NCBI GenBank assembly: GCA_937899055.1
Contig: CALBPX010000041.1
Span: 36,874-100,873 of the forward strand
DNA length: 64,000 nucleotides
From: an uncultured Bacteroidales bacterium
GTDB lineage: Bacteria; Bacteroidota; Bacteroidia; Bacteroidales; UBA932
Reading direction: 5' to 3'
The translations under genes were made by a program, and so were the position numbers. The notes beneath the pieces were generated by a model. The model saw only the letters and a program-made list of their open reading frames with translations. It was not told the DNA's origin and did not search any database. Below, in pieces: positions 48,227-54,943 of the stretch (position 1 is the first letter of the stretch; each line of letters opens with the position of its first letter).

Positions 48227-49648
48227 ATGAACAAAGCAATCAAACTTCTGCGAGATTCCAAGAGCGCAAGATGGATAGTGCTGGCGTGTCTGGTTGTTCC
48301 GATGTTTGCGTCCTACTTCTTTGACGATATGTTCTCAACCCTGAGCCATATCTTCAAGACTCCGGAACTCGTACAGCTGGGATGGGATTCTCAGAACTAC
48401 GGTTTTTATGCAGGCGGATATTCATTCCTCTGCGTTTGGGGCGGCCTAATTATCTGCGGTATGCTCCTTGACAAATGGGGCGTAAGAATTACCGGTTCCA
48501 TTTTCGTAGGTATGATGGTTGGCGGAGCCGCCATTGTAGCCTACGCTATTTCAAGCGCCTTCAACGGCAGCGGTCTTTCCAACTGGATGCTCAACTCCCT
48601 CCACATTGCAAAACCTTCTTTGTGGCTGGCCTATGTGGGCTGCATGCTATTTGGCCTGGGCAGCGAAATTGCCGGAGTTGCCGTTACGCGTTCCATTGCC
48701 AAGTGGTTCAAAGGCAAGGAAATGGCCTTTGCAATGGGCGCACAGCTGGCAATTGCCAGATTGGGAACGGCTATGGCATTTGTGCTTTCTCCTATTCTTG
48801 TGGGCGAACATGCCAAGGATGCCATCTACACCTTTGCCGAAACTAACCGCCCTGCACTTGTGGGCCTTGCAATCATGATTGTGGGAATCATTCTCTGGAG
48901 TGTGTTCATAACCATGGATGCAAAGTTTGACAAGCAGACCGGGGAAACCGACACAAAGGAAACCAGCGAAGACGACAAATTCAAGTTCTCGGACATATTC
49001 AAGATTCTGACCAACAAGCACTATATTCTGATATCGCTGCTTTGCGTGTTCTTCTACTGCTGCATCATTTCGTTCAAGAAATTTGCAACCTCCATCATCA
49101 TACCGAGGTTCGGTCTGGATGTAGAAACTGCTGCCTGGATGGTTTCCATGATTCCTTTCTGTACGGTTATAGGTACTCCGCTGTTCGGAATCCTGGTTGA
49201 CAGAATAGGAAAGGCAACTACCTGGATGATACTTGGTTCGTGCCTTGTACTTGCGGCTCACCTGATCATAGCTTTTGCTCCGGAAGGAAGCCAGATTGCC
49301 GGCTACGGAGCCATTGGTATTCTCGGCATCGGCTACAGCCTTGTTCCGGCCGCAATGTGGCCAAGCGTTCCTAAGATAATTCCGGAAAAGAATCTGGGTA
49401 CGGCCTATTCGCTCATCTACTGGATTCAGAACATGGGTATGCTGCTTGTTCCAATCTTCGTGGGCGGAGTCCTCAAGAAGTATGTGATAGATGCCGGCAA
49501 CCACGCCCAGGAGATTACCGCTGCCGTAAGGGCCGAGTACATATTCATAGGTCTTGGAATAGTTGCCGTCTGCGTATCGCTGCTGCTGAAGGCTTCTTCA
49601 AAGAAGAACCCTCAGTTGGAACTGGATCTTCCCAACAAGAAGAAATAG
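48227..49648 (+). CDS. MFS transporter, third copy
   Basis: A 473-residue, about 12-helix relative of the two preceding transporters, starting LLRDSKSARWIVLACL and containing LLDKWGVRITGSIFVGMM and IAKWFKGKEMAFAMGAQLAI followed by ARLGT. The C-terminal half has GIGYSLVPAAMWPSVPKI, nearly the same as in the second copy (SLVPASLWPSVPKL), and YWIQNMGMLLVP. It is probably cotranscribed with the second copy and is followed by a terminator-like hairpin. Substrate unknown. Confidence 0.85.
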   Translation: MNKAIKLLRDSKSARWIVLACLVVPMFASYFFDDMFSTLSHIFKTPELVQLGWDSQNYGFYAGGYSFLCVWGGLIICGMLLDKWGVRITGSIFVGMMVGGAAIVAYAISSAFNGSGLSNWMLNSLHIAKPSLWLAYVGCMLFGLGSEIAGVAVTRSIAKWFKGKEMAFAMGAQLAIARLGTAMAFVLSPILVGEHAKDAIYTFAETNRPALVGLAIMIVGIILWSVFITMDAKFDKQTGETDTKETSEDDKFKFSDIFKILTNKHYILISLLCVFFYCCIISFKKFATSIIIPRFGLDVETAAWMVSMIPFCTVIGTPLFGILVDRIGKATTWMILGSCLVLAAHLIIAFAPEGSQIAGYGAIGILGIGYSLVPAAMWPSVPKIIPEKNLGTAYSLIYWIQNMGMLLVPIFVGGVLKKYVIDAGNHAQEITAAVRAEYIFIGLGIVAVCVSLLLKASSKKNPQLELDLPNKKK

Positions 49649-49790
49649 CGGACCTGTTTTTTCAGCGACAAGCGTGCAGGAAAGACCATCTTGGTTAGCC
49701 GTTGCGTTCAAGGAAAGTTAGCCTTGCTATCAGCTGTGTTCAAGGGGAAAAGCCCTGCCGCTTAAATGATTGGCATATAGACATTTATAA
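49649..49790. other. Intergenic stretch without a gene
   Basis: No convincing coding frame or RNA. It holds two imperfect copies of a GTTAGCC...GTTCAAGG pattern (about 49696-49743), and CTGCCGCTTAA near 49756, which recurs with similar flanks just upstream of aroE near 54695. Neither can be interpreted from one window. Confidence 0.3.
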
Positions 49791-49828
49791 AAAGTCCCTC
49801 CTCTGAATCAAGAGGAGGGACTTTGTTT
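49791..49828. terminator. Bidirectional terminator between MFS and purA
   Basis: A perfect 14-bp stem, AAAGTCCCTCCTCT (49791-49804) with AGAGGAGGGACTTT (49811-49824), a 6-base loop and GTTT. The opposite strand also ends in T residues, so it can serve the plus-strand MFS genes and the convergent purA. Confidence 0.8.
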
Positions 49829-49905
49829 AATTCACTGAGTCTCAGCAGCTTAAGGGGCAGACGAAATAGTTGGGCCCTTTGTGGTTTTGCTTGTTGCTAC
49901 GCAGA

Positions 49906-51207
49906 TCAAAGTTTTATAGTCTGGGAGCGATCCGGCCCTACGGAAACGTAAGAAATCCTAACCCCCAGTTCCTTTTCTATGAAGGCGATGTAGCGCTTGA
50001 AGGCAGCCGGAAGATCCTCTGCGCTCTTGCACTTGGTAAGGTCTTTCTTCCAGCCCTTGAACTCCTTGTAAACCGGCTCAACCTTAGTATCGGGATCAAA
50101 AGGCACCTTGTCTGTCTTTTTGCCGCCTACTTTATAGCCGACAGCAATCTTGATAGTATCAAAAGTGTCAAGCACATCGGCTTTCATCATGATAAGGTCT
50201 GTGACGCCGTCTATCATAATGGCGTATTTGAGTGCCGGAAGATCCAGCCATCCAGTCCTTCTGGGACGGCCGGTAGTAGCTCCGAACTCATGGCCTTTCT
50301 GACGGATTTCTTCACCTACTGCATCGCTGAGTTCAGTGGGGAATGGGCCGCTTCCAACCCTTGTGCAATAGGCCTTGAACACTCCAAATACTTTCCCAAT
50401 CTTAGATGGGGCAATTCCCAGACCGGTGCATGCTCCGGCGCAGATGGTTGAAGAAGAGGTTACAAACGGGTAGGCTCCAAATTCCACATCCAGCATTGTT
50501 CCCTGTGCTCCCTCTGCCAGAGCCTTCTTGGTCTTCAGCAGGCTGTCTATTTCATACTCGAGGTCCGCAATCCTGAATTTCTTCAGAAAATCAACGGCTT
50601 CTGCCCACTCGGCTTCTAAGTCTTTAAGGTTGAACTCCATAGAGGCTGCCTCGTTCTTGATTTTGCCCCTCTGGTACTGGAAGCCATACTGCTTGAGAAG
50701 AAGCAGATGCCTCTGAGTGAGACTGTTGTATTTTTTGCTGAAATCGCCGGCCAAAACATCTCCTACCCTAAGACCTTTTCTTGCAGTCTTGTCTGTATAG
50801 GTTGGCGTAATGCCTTTGAGAGTGGAGCCTATCTTGGCTTTTCCCAGACTGGCCTCGCTGGCGGCATCCATGATTCTGTGGGTTGGGAGTATCAGATGCG
50901 CTCTCTTTGAGATAATTATGTTCTCCGTGGGGTTTACTCCCATTTTGGCTATATCCAGACATTCCTGCCTGAAAATGACCGGATCCAGCACAACGCCGTT
51001 GCCTATGAGGTTGACGGTGTTCTTGCGGAAAACTCCGGCGGGAACGGAATGGAGCACAAAGCTTTTGCCTGAGAACTGCAGGGAGTGCCCGGCATTGGGG
51101 CCGCCCTGGAATCTGCATATCACGGGATAGTTACGGGCAAGTACGTCCACAATCTTACCCTTGCCTTCGTCTCCCCACTGAAGGCCAAGCACAACATCAA
51201 CTTTCAT
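49906..51207 (-). CDS. purA: Adenylosuccinate synthetase
   Basis: Converts IMP and aspartate to adenylosuccinate with GTP, the first step to AMP. The P-loop-like LQWGDEGKGKIVD (about 9-21), FQGGPNAGHSL (about 34-44) and the GTP-binding SVGPDRSQTI near the C-terminus are diagnostic. The 433 residues are the usual length. It starts 37 bases after ssb on the same strand, without an intervening promoter. Confidence 0.97.
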   Translation of the reverse strand: MKVDVVLGLQWGDEGKGKIVDVLARNYPVICRFQGGPNAGHSLQFSGKSFVLHSVPAGVFRKNTVNLIGNGVVLDPVIFRQECLDIAKMGVNPTENIIISKRAHLILPTHRIMDAASEASLGKAKIGSTLKGITPTYTDKTARKGLRVGDVLAGDFSKKYNSLTQRHLLLLKQYGFQYQRGKIKNEAASMEFNLKDLEAEWAEAVDFLKKFRIADLEYEIDSLLKTKKALAEGAQGTMLDVEFGAYPFVTSSSTICAGACTGLGIAPSKIGKVFGVFKAYCTRVGSGPFPTELSDAVGEEIRQKGHEFGATTGRPRRTGWLDLPALKYAIMIDGVTDLIMMKADVLDTFDTIKIAVGYKVGGKKTDKVPFDPDTKVEPVYKEFKGWKKDLTKCKSAEDLPAAFKRYIAFIEKELGVRISYVSVGPDRSQTIKL

Positions 51208-51244
51208 GTTGCAAAATTCAGTTTAAAATAATGACTGTTTATGA

Positions 51245-51832
51245 CTAGAACGGAAGGTCGTTGGCTTCTGTATCGTTGAAATCATCCATGGCCGGAAAAT
51301 CCTGCGGAGCTGCAGGTGCCTGAGGTGCAGGCTGCTGGAATCCGTTGTTCTGCAGAGGCTGCTGAGACCCGCCCTGGGATGGAGCGTTCTGGTAACCTCC
51401 CTGAGCCGGCTGAAAATGGTAGCCTTGCTGCTGAGGCCCGCCCTGATAGCTTTGGCCGCTCTGGTATCCGCCCTGCCCCGACTGCGGAGCGTTAGGGTTG
51501 TCCTGCCTTCTGCCGGTAAGCTGGATGCTGTCTGCAACTATTTCGGTCCTGTATCTTTTCTGACCGGTCTGGTCTGTATATTCGCGGGTTGTGATTCTTC
51601 CCTCGATGAATACCTGTGTTCCTTTCTGGATGTATTTTTCGGCTGTTTCAGCCAATCTTCTCCAGCACACGATATTGTGCCACTCGGTTCTTTCCGTGCG
51701 GTTTCCGCTACGGTCTGTGAAGGTTTCGGATGTTGCAACGCGGAAATTGGCTACTACCGCTCCTCCTTCCAAATGCCTGACCTCCGGTGCTGCGGCGGCA
51801 TTTCCTAAAATCAATACTTTGTTGAAAGACAT
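51245..51832 (-). CDS. ssb: Single-stranded DNA-binding protein
   Basis: A 195-residue SSB. The OB fold (1-110) starts SFNKVLILGNAAAAPEVRHL and contains TEWHNIVCWRRLAETAEKYI and GTQVFIEGRITTREY. A Gly/Gln/Pro-rich linker (about 115-175) leads to the acidic tip ending in EANDLPF, which recruits partner proteins. It has a good promoter about 25 bases upstream and is followed by purA. Confidence 0.97.
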   Translation of the reverse strand: MSFNKVLILGNAAAAPEVRHLEGGAVVANFRVATSETFTDRSGNRTERTEWHNIVCWRRLAETAEKYIQKGTQVFIEGRITTREYTDQTGQKRYRTEIVADSIQLTGRRQDNPNAPQSGQGGYQSGQSYQGGPQQQGYHFQPAQGGYQNAPSQGGSQQPLQNNGFQQPAPQAPAAPQDFPAMDDFNDTEANDLPF

Positions 51833-51852
51833 AAATCAAAATTTTTAACGGG

Positions 51853-51884
51853 TAAATTTACTCTAAAATTTAATAATATGCAAA
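51853..51884 (-). promoter_or_regulatory. Promoter of ssb-purA
   Basis: Minus-strand TTTG (51881-51884), 20 bases, then TAAATTTA (51853-51860), one base from the TAnnTTTG consensus. The start would be near 51847, 15 bases before the ssb ATG. Confidence 0.5.
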
Positions 51885-51900
51885 ATGGTGTATAGACATA

Positions 51901-51935
51901 AAAAAACGACCGCCAGCCCTAACGGACCGGCGATC
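51901..51935 (-). terminator. Terminator after the small lipoprotein module
   Basis: Minus-strand stem GATCGCC...GGCGGTC (51929-51935 and 51908-51914, one imperfect pair) followed by seven T. It separates the peptide/lipoprotein modules from ssb. Confidence 0.7.
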
Positions 51936-51972
51936 TTTTGGAAAACCAAAGTTTTCTTATATAAAGCTTTGG

Positions 51973-52173
51973 TTACTTTATCTTCTTGTAGAGATAAACC
52001 TTCTCAGCATAGATCTTTGTGCCAGGAACTGTTCCTTCTATAGTGGCATAGAACTTATGGTTGCCCAACTTTGTAACGGACACTTTGTCTTCTTTGTTGC
52101 AGGCAAACAGCATGACTGCTGCAGCTGCTAGCAAAAATAACTTTTTTATAATGATTACATTAGAGGTTCCCAA
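51973..52173 (-). CDS. Short lipoprotein, possible remnant of a fimbrillin-like protein
   Basis: Up to 66 residues with a hydrophobic signal and lipobox LFAC (Cys25), followed by NKEDK and ATIEGTVPGTKIYAE. The CxKED start and the ATIEG...TK pattern are shared with the N-termini of fimbrillin-like Bacteroidales lipoproteins, including the 299-residue one at 52461, but the protein stops where a full domain should continue. No ATG is available: the frame opens with TTG at 52173, or with ATC/ATT/ATA codons at 52155-52147 where a KKLFLL signal would naturally begin. It overlaps the end of the 44-residue peptide gene. It may be a decayed copy or a real small lipoprotein translated by coupling. Confidence 0.45.
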   Translation of the reverse strand: MGTSNVIIIKKLFLLAAAAVMLFACNKEDKVSVTKLGNHKFYATIEGTVPGTKIYAEKVYLYKKIK

Positions 52174-52289
52174 TCATGCTCATAACCTGGTTCAATAGAT
52201 TCGAGGTTTGTGGCACATACAATACCCTGAAACTCACATTCAATGCTTTTTGAATACGGTTTCTCGTAAGTTTCTTTAAGTGTTTTCAT
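52155..52289 (-). CDS. 44-residue peptide, second module
   Basis: An ATG-started frame of 44 codons, read directly from the minus strand: it begins MKTLKETYEKPYSK, continues through IECEF and IVCATNLESI, and ends DWEPLM. It matches the peptide gene at 53380-53514 in exact length, in a Y-x-x-P motif near the N-terminus (YEKP here, YTAP there), in an acidic middle with an I-x-x-A-S/T segment, and in lying immediately before a lipoprotein gene. Its stop overlaps the start region of the lipoprotein frame at 51973. No function is known to me. Confidence 0.55.
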   Translation of the reverse strand: MKTLKETYEKPYSKSIECEFQGIVCATNLESIEPGYEHDWEPLM

Positions 52290-52460
52290 TGTTGACGCAA
52301 GTTTCGCAAGTGAAAAATAGATAAAGTAAAAAGGCTAAAGATTTTGATAATTCATTGATTATCACTATCTTGTATTTGCTGGATTGCTGTTTATTGGTTC
52401 AGCAGCTGTAAGTTGTCCTTTGTCCGTTGTCAACTTCAACTTCAACTGTCAATTGAGTTG
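52290..52460. other. Gap between lipoprotein and second peptide
   Basis: No coding frame or clear hairpin. It contains a short GTTGAA repeat near 52425-52450 and A/T-rich DNA. No consensus promoter was found for the second module, so it may be read from the first one's promoter. Confidence 0.4.
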
Positions 52461-53360
52461 CTAGAAGTTCTGTACAGGAGTGAAATTGCTCTGGTTCAAC
52501 TTGTACATACGGCCAGTGCTCTTGTAGCTGGAGCCGCTTGTAAGTGTGTAGCTTACAGAATTTGAACCCTCTTTTACTTCAAGTGTATAGGTTGAGCCAG
52601 GGTTGGTATTTGTCTTGACATACATATAAGTGTCTTTTGCAAGTTTGCCATCTACAAGGGCTACGCCAGTAAGTTTTATGCTGCCATTCACAGAATTACT
52701 TGAATAGGAAGTTTTTGAATACTGCTGCCTGATCCTTACATAGGAAGATCCTGATGCGCTGAAAGTCAAATCCACAGTGTGGTTTCCTGAAGCGTTGCCA
52801 ACTATCTGCAAACCTTCAGGGAATTTCAGGAAATATGAATCAGCTATGAAACTTGGTTTCTCAGATGGTGTGAACCATCCTTTGAAAACCCTGTCTTCAA
52901 AGGATGCCCGGGCATAAAGCATAATATATTTTGACAGGTTTTCCAGGCTTCCGCCTTCCTGGTTTTCCCAAGACCAGGTATACCAGCCGCTAGATTCTTC
53001 TTCCGTGTAAGGATAAATTATTATAGGATAAGTATATCCGGAAGCGTTGATGTGGCTACTTGAGCAAGCGAAGGTTCCAGACTTGGTCCCTGCCCCTGAA
53101 ACCAGGACGAACTTGTCCAGATAATAGTCTGAACTACTGTTTACTATGATACAGCTCAAGGCATCGCCATCCTTCCAGGTATGGGTGTATTTCCCGGATT
53201 CGTCGTCGCGTCCGATAACGGTCTTTGTCGCTAGGTCGTCTGTGCTGATGGTTATGGTAGCCGGTCCGGTTTCTTCAACTTTTGCGTTATCTTCCTTGCT
53301 GCAGGCCGAAAGAACTGCCACTGCGCAGCAAATTCCTAAAAATAATCTTATAAGTTTCAT
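52461..53360 (-). CDS. Fimbrillin-like surface lipoprotein
   Basis: A 299-residue lipoprotein with lipobox LSAC (Cys20), followed by SKEDN and an acidic spacer. TITISTDDLATKTVIG and KYTHTWKDGDALSCI (about 36-75) are the pattern of the fimbrillin-like/Mfa-type lipoproteins of Bacteroidales (an ...TKT... strand followed by W-x-x-GD). The rest is beta-rich with many Ser, Thr and Tyr residues. Related proteins form surface stalks or bind ligands; no assembly gene is nearby, so the role is open. The ATG at 53360 is preferred to one four codons upstream because it begins the signal peptide directly. The 44-residue peptide gene ends 19 bases before this start. Confidence 0.7.
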   Translation of the reverse strand: MKLIRLFLGICCAVAVLSACSKEDNAKVEETGPATITISTDDLATKTVIGRDDESGKYTHTWKDGDALSCIIVNSSSDYYLDKFVLVSGAGTKSGTFACSSSHINASGYTYPIIIYPYTEEESSGWYTWSWENQEGGSLENLSKYIMLYARASFEDRVFKGWFTPSEKPSFIADSYFLKFPEGLQIVGNASGNHTVDLTFSASGSSYVRIRQQYSKTSYSSNSVNGSIKLTGVALVDGKLAKDTYMYVKTNTNPGSTYTLEVKEGSNSVSYTLTSGSSYKSTGRMYKLNQSNFTPVQNF

Positions 53361-53379
53361 GTTTGTGCGCATTTAAGGG

Positions 53380-53514
53380 TTAGAAATCAGTGTCATCCCC
53401 CACATCAGGGAGGTCATAGTTTATGTCCATAGGACTTGCATCAAGAATGCTGCTTTCCGGTTCAAGGAAGTCTTCTTCACATACCGGAGCTGTGTAAGGA
53501 AGTTTGTTTTTCAT
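53380..53514 (-). CDS. 44-residue acidic peptide, first module
   Basis: A 44-codon frame starting MKNKLPYTAPVCEEDF and ending DVGDDTDF. An upstream in-frame ATG at 53562 would add 16 residues, but the start at 53514 gives the same length as the sister gene at 52155. The peptide has no signal sequence or membrane helix, holds a Y-x-x-P motif, and its last third is very acidic. Short Y-x-x-P peptides of this size occur before surface lipoprotein genes in other Bacteroidales, but I know no assigned function. It is the first gene after a good promoter. Confidence 0.65.
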   Translation of the reverse strand: MKNKLPYTAPVCEEDFLEPESSILDASPMDINYDLPDVGDDTDF

Positions 53515-53588
53515 AATGATATGAGGTTGTAATTTGTTAATTTTCAACACATTACCCCCCATAAAAGAGAAAGGGAATTATCTTTGTG

Positions 53589-53618
53589 CAAATATAACAA
53601 AAAACTCGTAAATTCAAA
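53589..53618 (-). promoter_or_regulatory. Promoter of the peptide/lipoprotein modules
   Basis: Minus-strand TTTG (53615-53618), 18 bases, then a perfect TATATTTG (53589-53596). The start would be near 53583, about 70 bases before the peptide ATG. Confidence 0.6.
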
Positions 53619-53746
53619 TTAATAGTGCAACTTTTAGTGGTAAAAGATTGCTTAAGTGCCGGGGAAAAGAGCCAGCATCTATAGTGCGGACTCTCCGGCA
53701 AAGCTTGTACACATTTCCATCATAGAGAAACCCTGAATGAGTAAGG

Positions 53747-54685
53747 TCATATCTTAAGCTTGAAGAGCCTGAAGCTGCATTCCGCCTGGTATCTGAGCCA
53801 CTTCAGTCCGCTCTCCAGATTCAGGCAAGGATCCTTGTAATTTGCCTCTATGACTCTAATCCTGCTGTCTGGACTGTTAGGTATTCTTTCTCTCGGGGTT
53901 CGGATTTCTCTCTGAATTTGATTGCAACTTTTGAGGATCTCACTGAGAATTCCGTCCGGAGCAGGGATGGCATAGATTGCCAGAGCCAATGTATTGTCAG
54001 GCTTATGGCCAAGGAGTTTTTCCAGCAGTCTTTTTGCCTCAGCGATGCTGACTGCCTTTATCCTGCCTGAAGTTTTCCGGGCTGTCATCTTGGCGGATAG
54101 TTTATCTGCCTGTTCTGATATTGCTTTGGCAAATCCTTCAGCCTTGGAAAGGGTGCGGTTGGTTATGATAGTGTCCAGGCCTTCGTCCCGGCAGGCCAGG
54201 GCTGCTGCCTTGCCGGCTCCTCCGCAGCCGATTACGATTGCCGCATGCTGAACTTTTCTACTTGCAACTTCTACATTTCTTACCTCCACTGAGTTTCGTC
54301 CTGTTTTGTGGAATCCCTCAATGCAGGTCTTGAATTCCCGGACCATCCTCCTTACTGCAAGGTAGTCTGTGTTGTAGCCGTATGTTCTGCCATCTTTGAA
54401 CAGGATGAGATTGGTGGCTCCGAGAGTTTTGGTAACAGGGTCTGGATCGGTGACAAACTGCATTACGCTCTCCTTGAACGGTGAGGTTACGTTTGCTCCG
54501 CAGTAGCCTTCTTGCTTTAAGCGTGCTATAGATTTGTCAATAGACGGCTCTTCTACAAGGTCATATACCATAGGTTCATGTTGCACCGGTTCTTGGTTTT
54601 CAGATGCAGAAGGGAATGCCTCCTTGAACAGTGCCGGGCTCAGCGAATGCTTGATCGGATATCCTATGAGAGCGAACTTTTTCAT
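53747..54685 (-). CDS. aroE: Shikimate dehydrogenase
   Basis: Reduces 3-dehydroshikimate with NADPH in aromatic amino-acid synthesis. ALIGYPIKHSLSP (5-17), NVTSPFKES (65-73, catalytic Lys71) and GYNTDY (103-108, catalytic Asp107) are the substrate site, and VIGCGGAGKAAALAC the NADPH loop. At 312 residues it is longer than the usual 250-290: there are insertions at about 120-140 and in the C-terminal part. Its ATG shares ATGA with the stop of a 45-codon upstream frame. aroK, a later step, is at 59.4 kb. Confidence 0.93.
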   Translation of the reverse strand: MKKFALIGYPIKHSLSPALFKEAFPSASENQEPVQHEPMVYDLVEEPSIDKSIARLKQEGYCGANVTSPFKESVMQFVTDPDPVTKTLGATNLILFKDGRTYGYNTDYLAVRRMVREFKTCIEGFHKTGRNSVEVRNVEVASRKVQHAAIVIGCGGAGKAAALACRDEGLDTIITNRTLSKAEGFAKAISEQADKLSAKMTARKTSGRIKAVSIAEAKRLLEKLLGHKPDNTLALAIYAIPAPDGILSEILKSCNQIQREIRTPRERIPNSPDSRIRVIEANYKDPCLNLESGLKWLRYQAECSFRLFKLKI

Positions 54686-54819
54686 ATTATGACGCTGCCG
54701 CTTAATTGTTTGATATTGAGCTTTTTGTTAAATGTCCTTAGATGAAAATCCGGGGAAGGACTTTGCGTAATATGTTGGTAATGAGATAGTAAGGTGGCAG
54801 GAGACTTTTGGGGTTTCAT
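54682..54819 (-). other. 45-codon leader frame ending in the aroE start (ATGA)
   Basis: Minus-strand frame from ATG at 54819, beginning MKPQKSPATLLSHYQHIT and ending GSVII, with its TGA at 54684-54682 overlapping the aroE ATG at 54685-54683. The first 13 codons lie in the last copy of the 41-bp repeat; the rest is unique sequence. It is the fourth and longest of a chain of overlapping frames between the methyltransferase gene and aroE. Expression is not proven; coupling to aroE translation is inferred. Confidence 0.4.
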
Positions 54820-54943
54820 TGATGAGATAGTAAGGTGGCAGGAGGCTTTTTGGGTTTCATTGATGAGATAGTAAGGTGGCAGGAGGCTTTTGGGGTTTCA
54901 TTGATGAGATAGTAAGGTGGCAGGAGACTTTTGGGGGTTCATT
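54780..54943 (-). repeat. Four tandem copies of a 41-bp repeat
   Basis: Copies at 54780-54820, 54821-54861, 54862-54902 and 54903-54943, differing at only a few positions (GAGACT/GAGGCT, T/G in the G-run, first base). Each unit on the minus strand carries ATG, 12 sense codons and TGA in the frame M(K/N)P(Q/K)K(P/S)PATLLSHQ. Because 41 is not a multiple of 3, each stop overlaps the next unit's ATG as ATGA: starts at 54942, 54901, 54860 and 54819. The last five bases overlap the 3' end of the methyltransferase gene, whose own TGA is the first ATGA of the chain. Confidence 0.9.

Noticed and set aside
49690..49780. RNA gene or mobile-element remnant after the MFS genes
   Set aside because: The short repeated words do not form a stable fold or a coding frame, and no inverted ends or target duplication were found.
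54780..54943. CRISPR-like array
   Set aside because: The 41-bp units are joined directly with no spacers and no cas genes are present.
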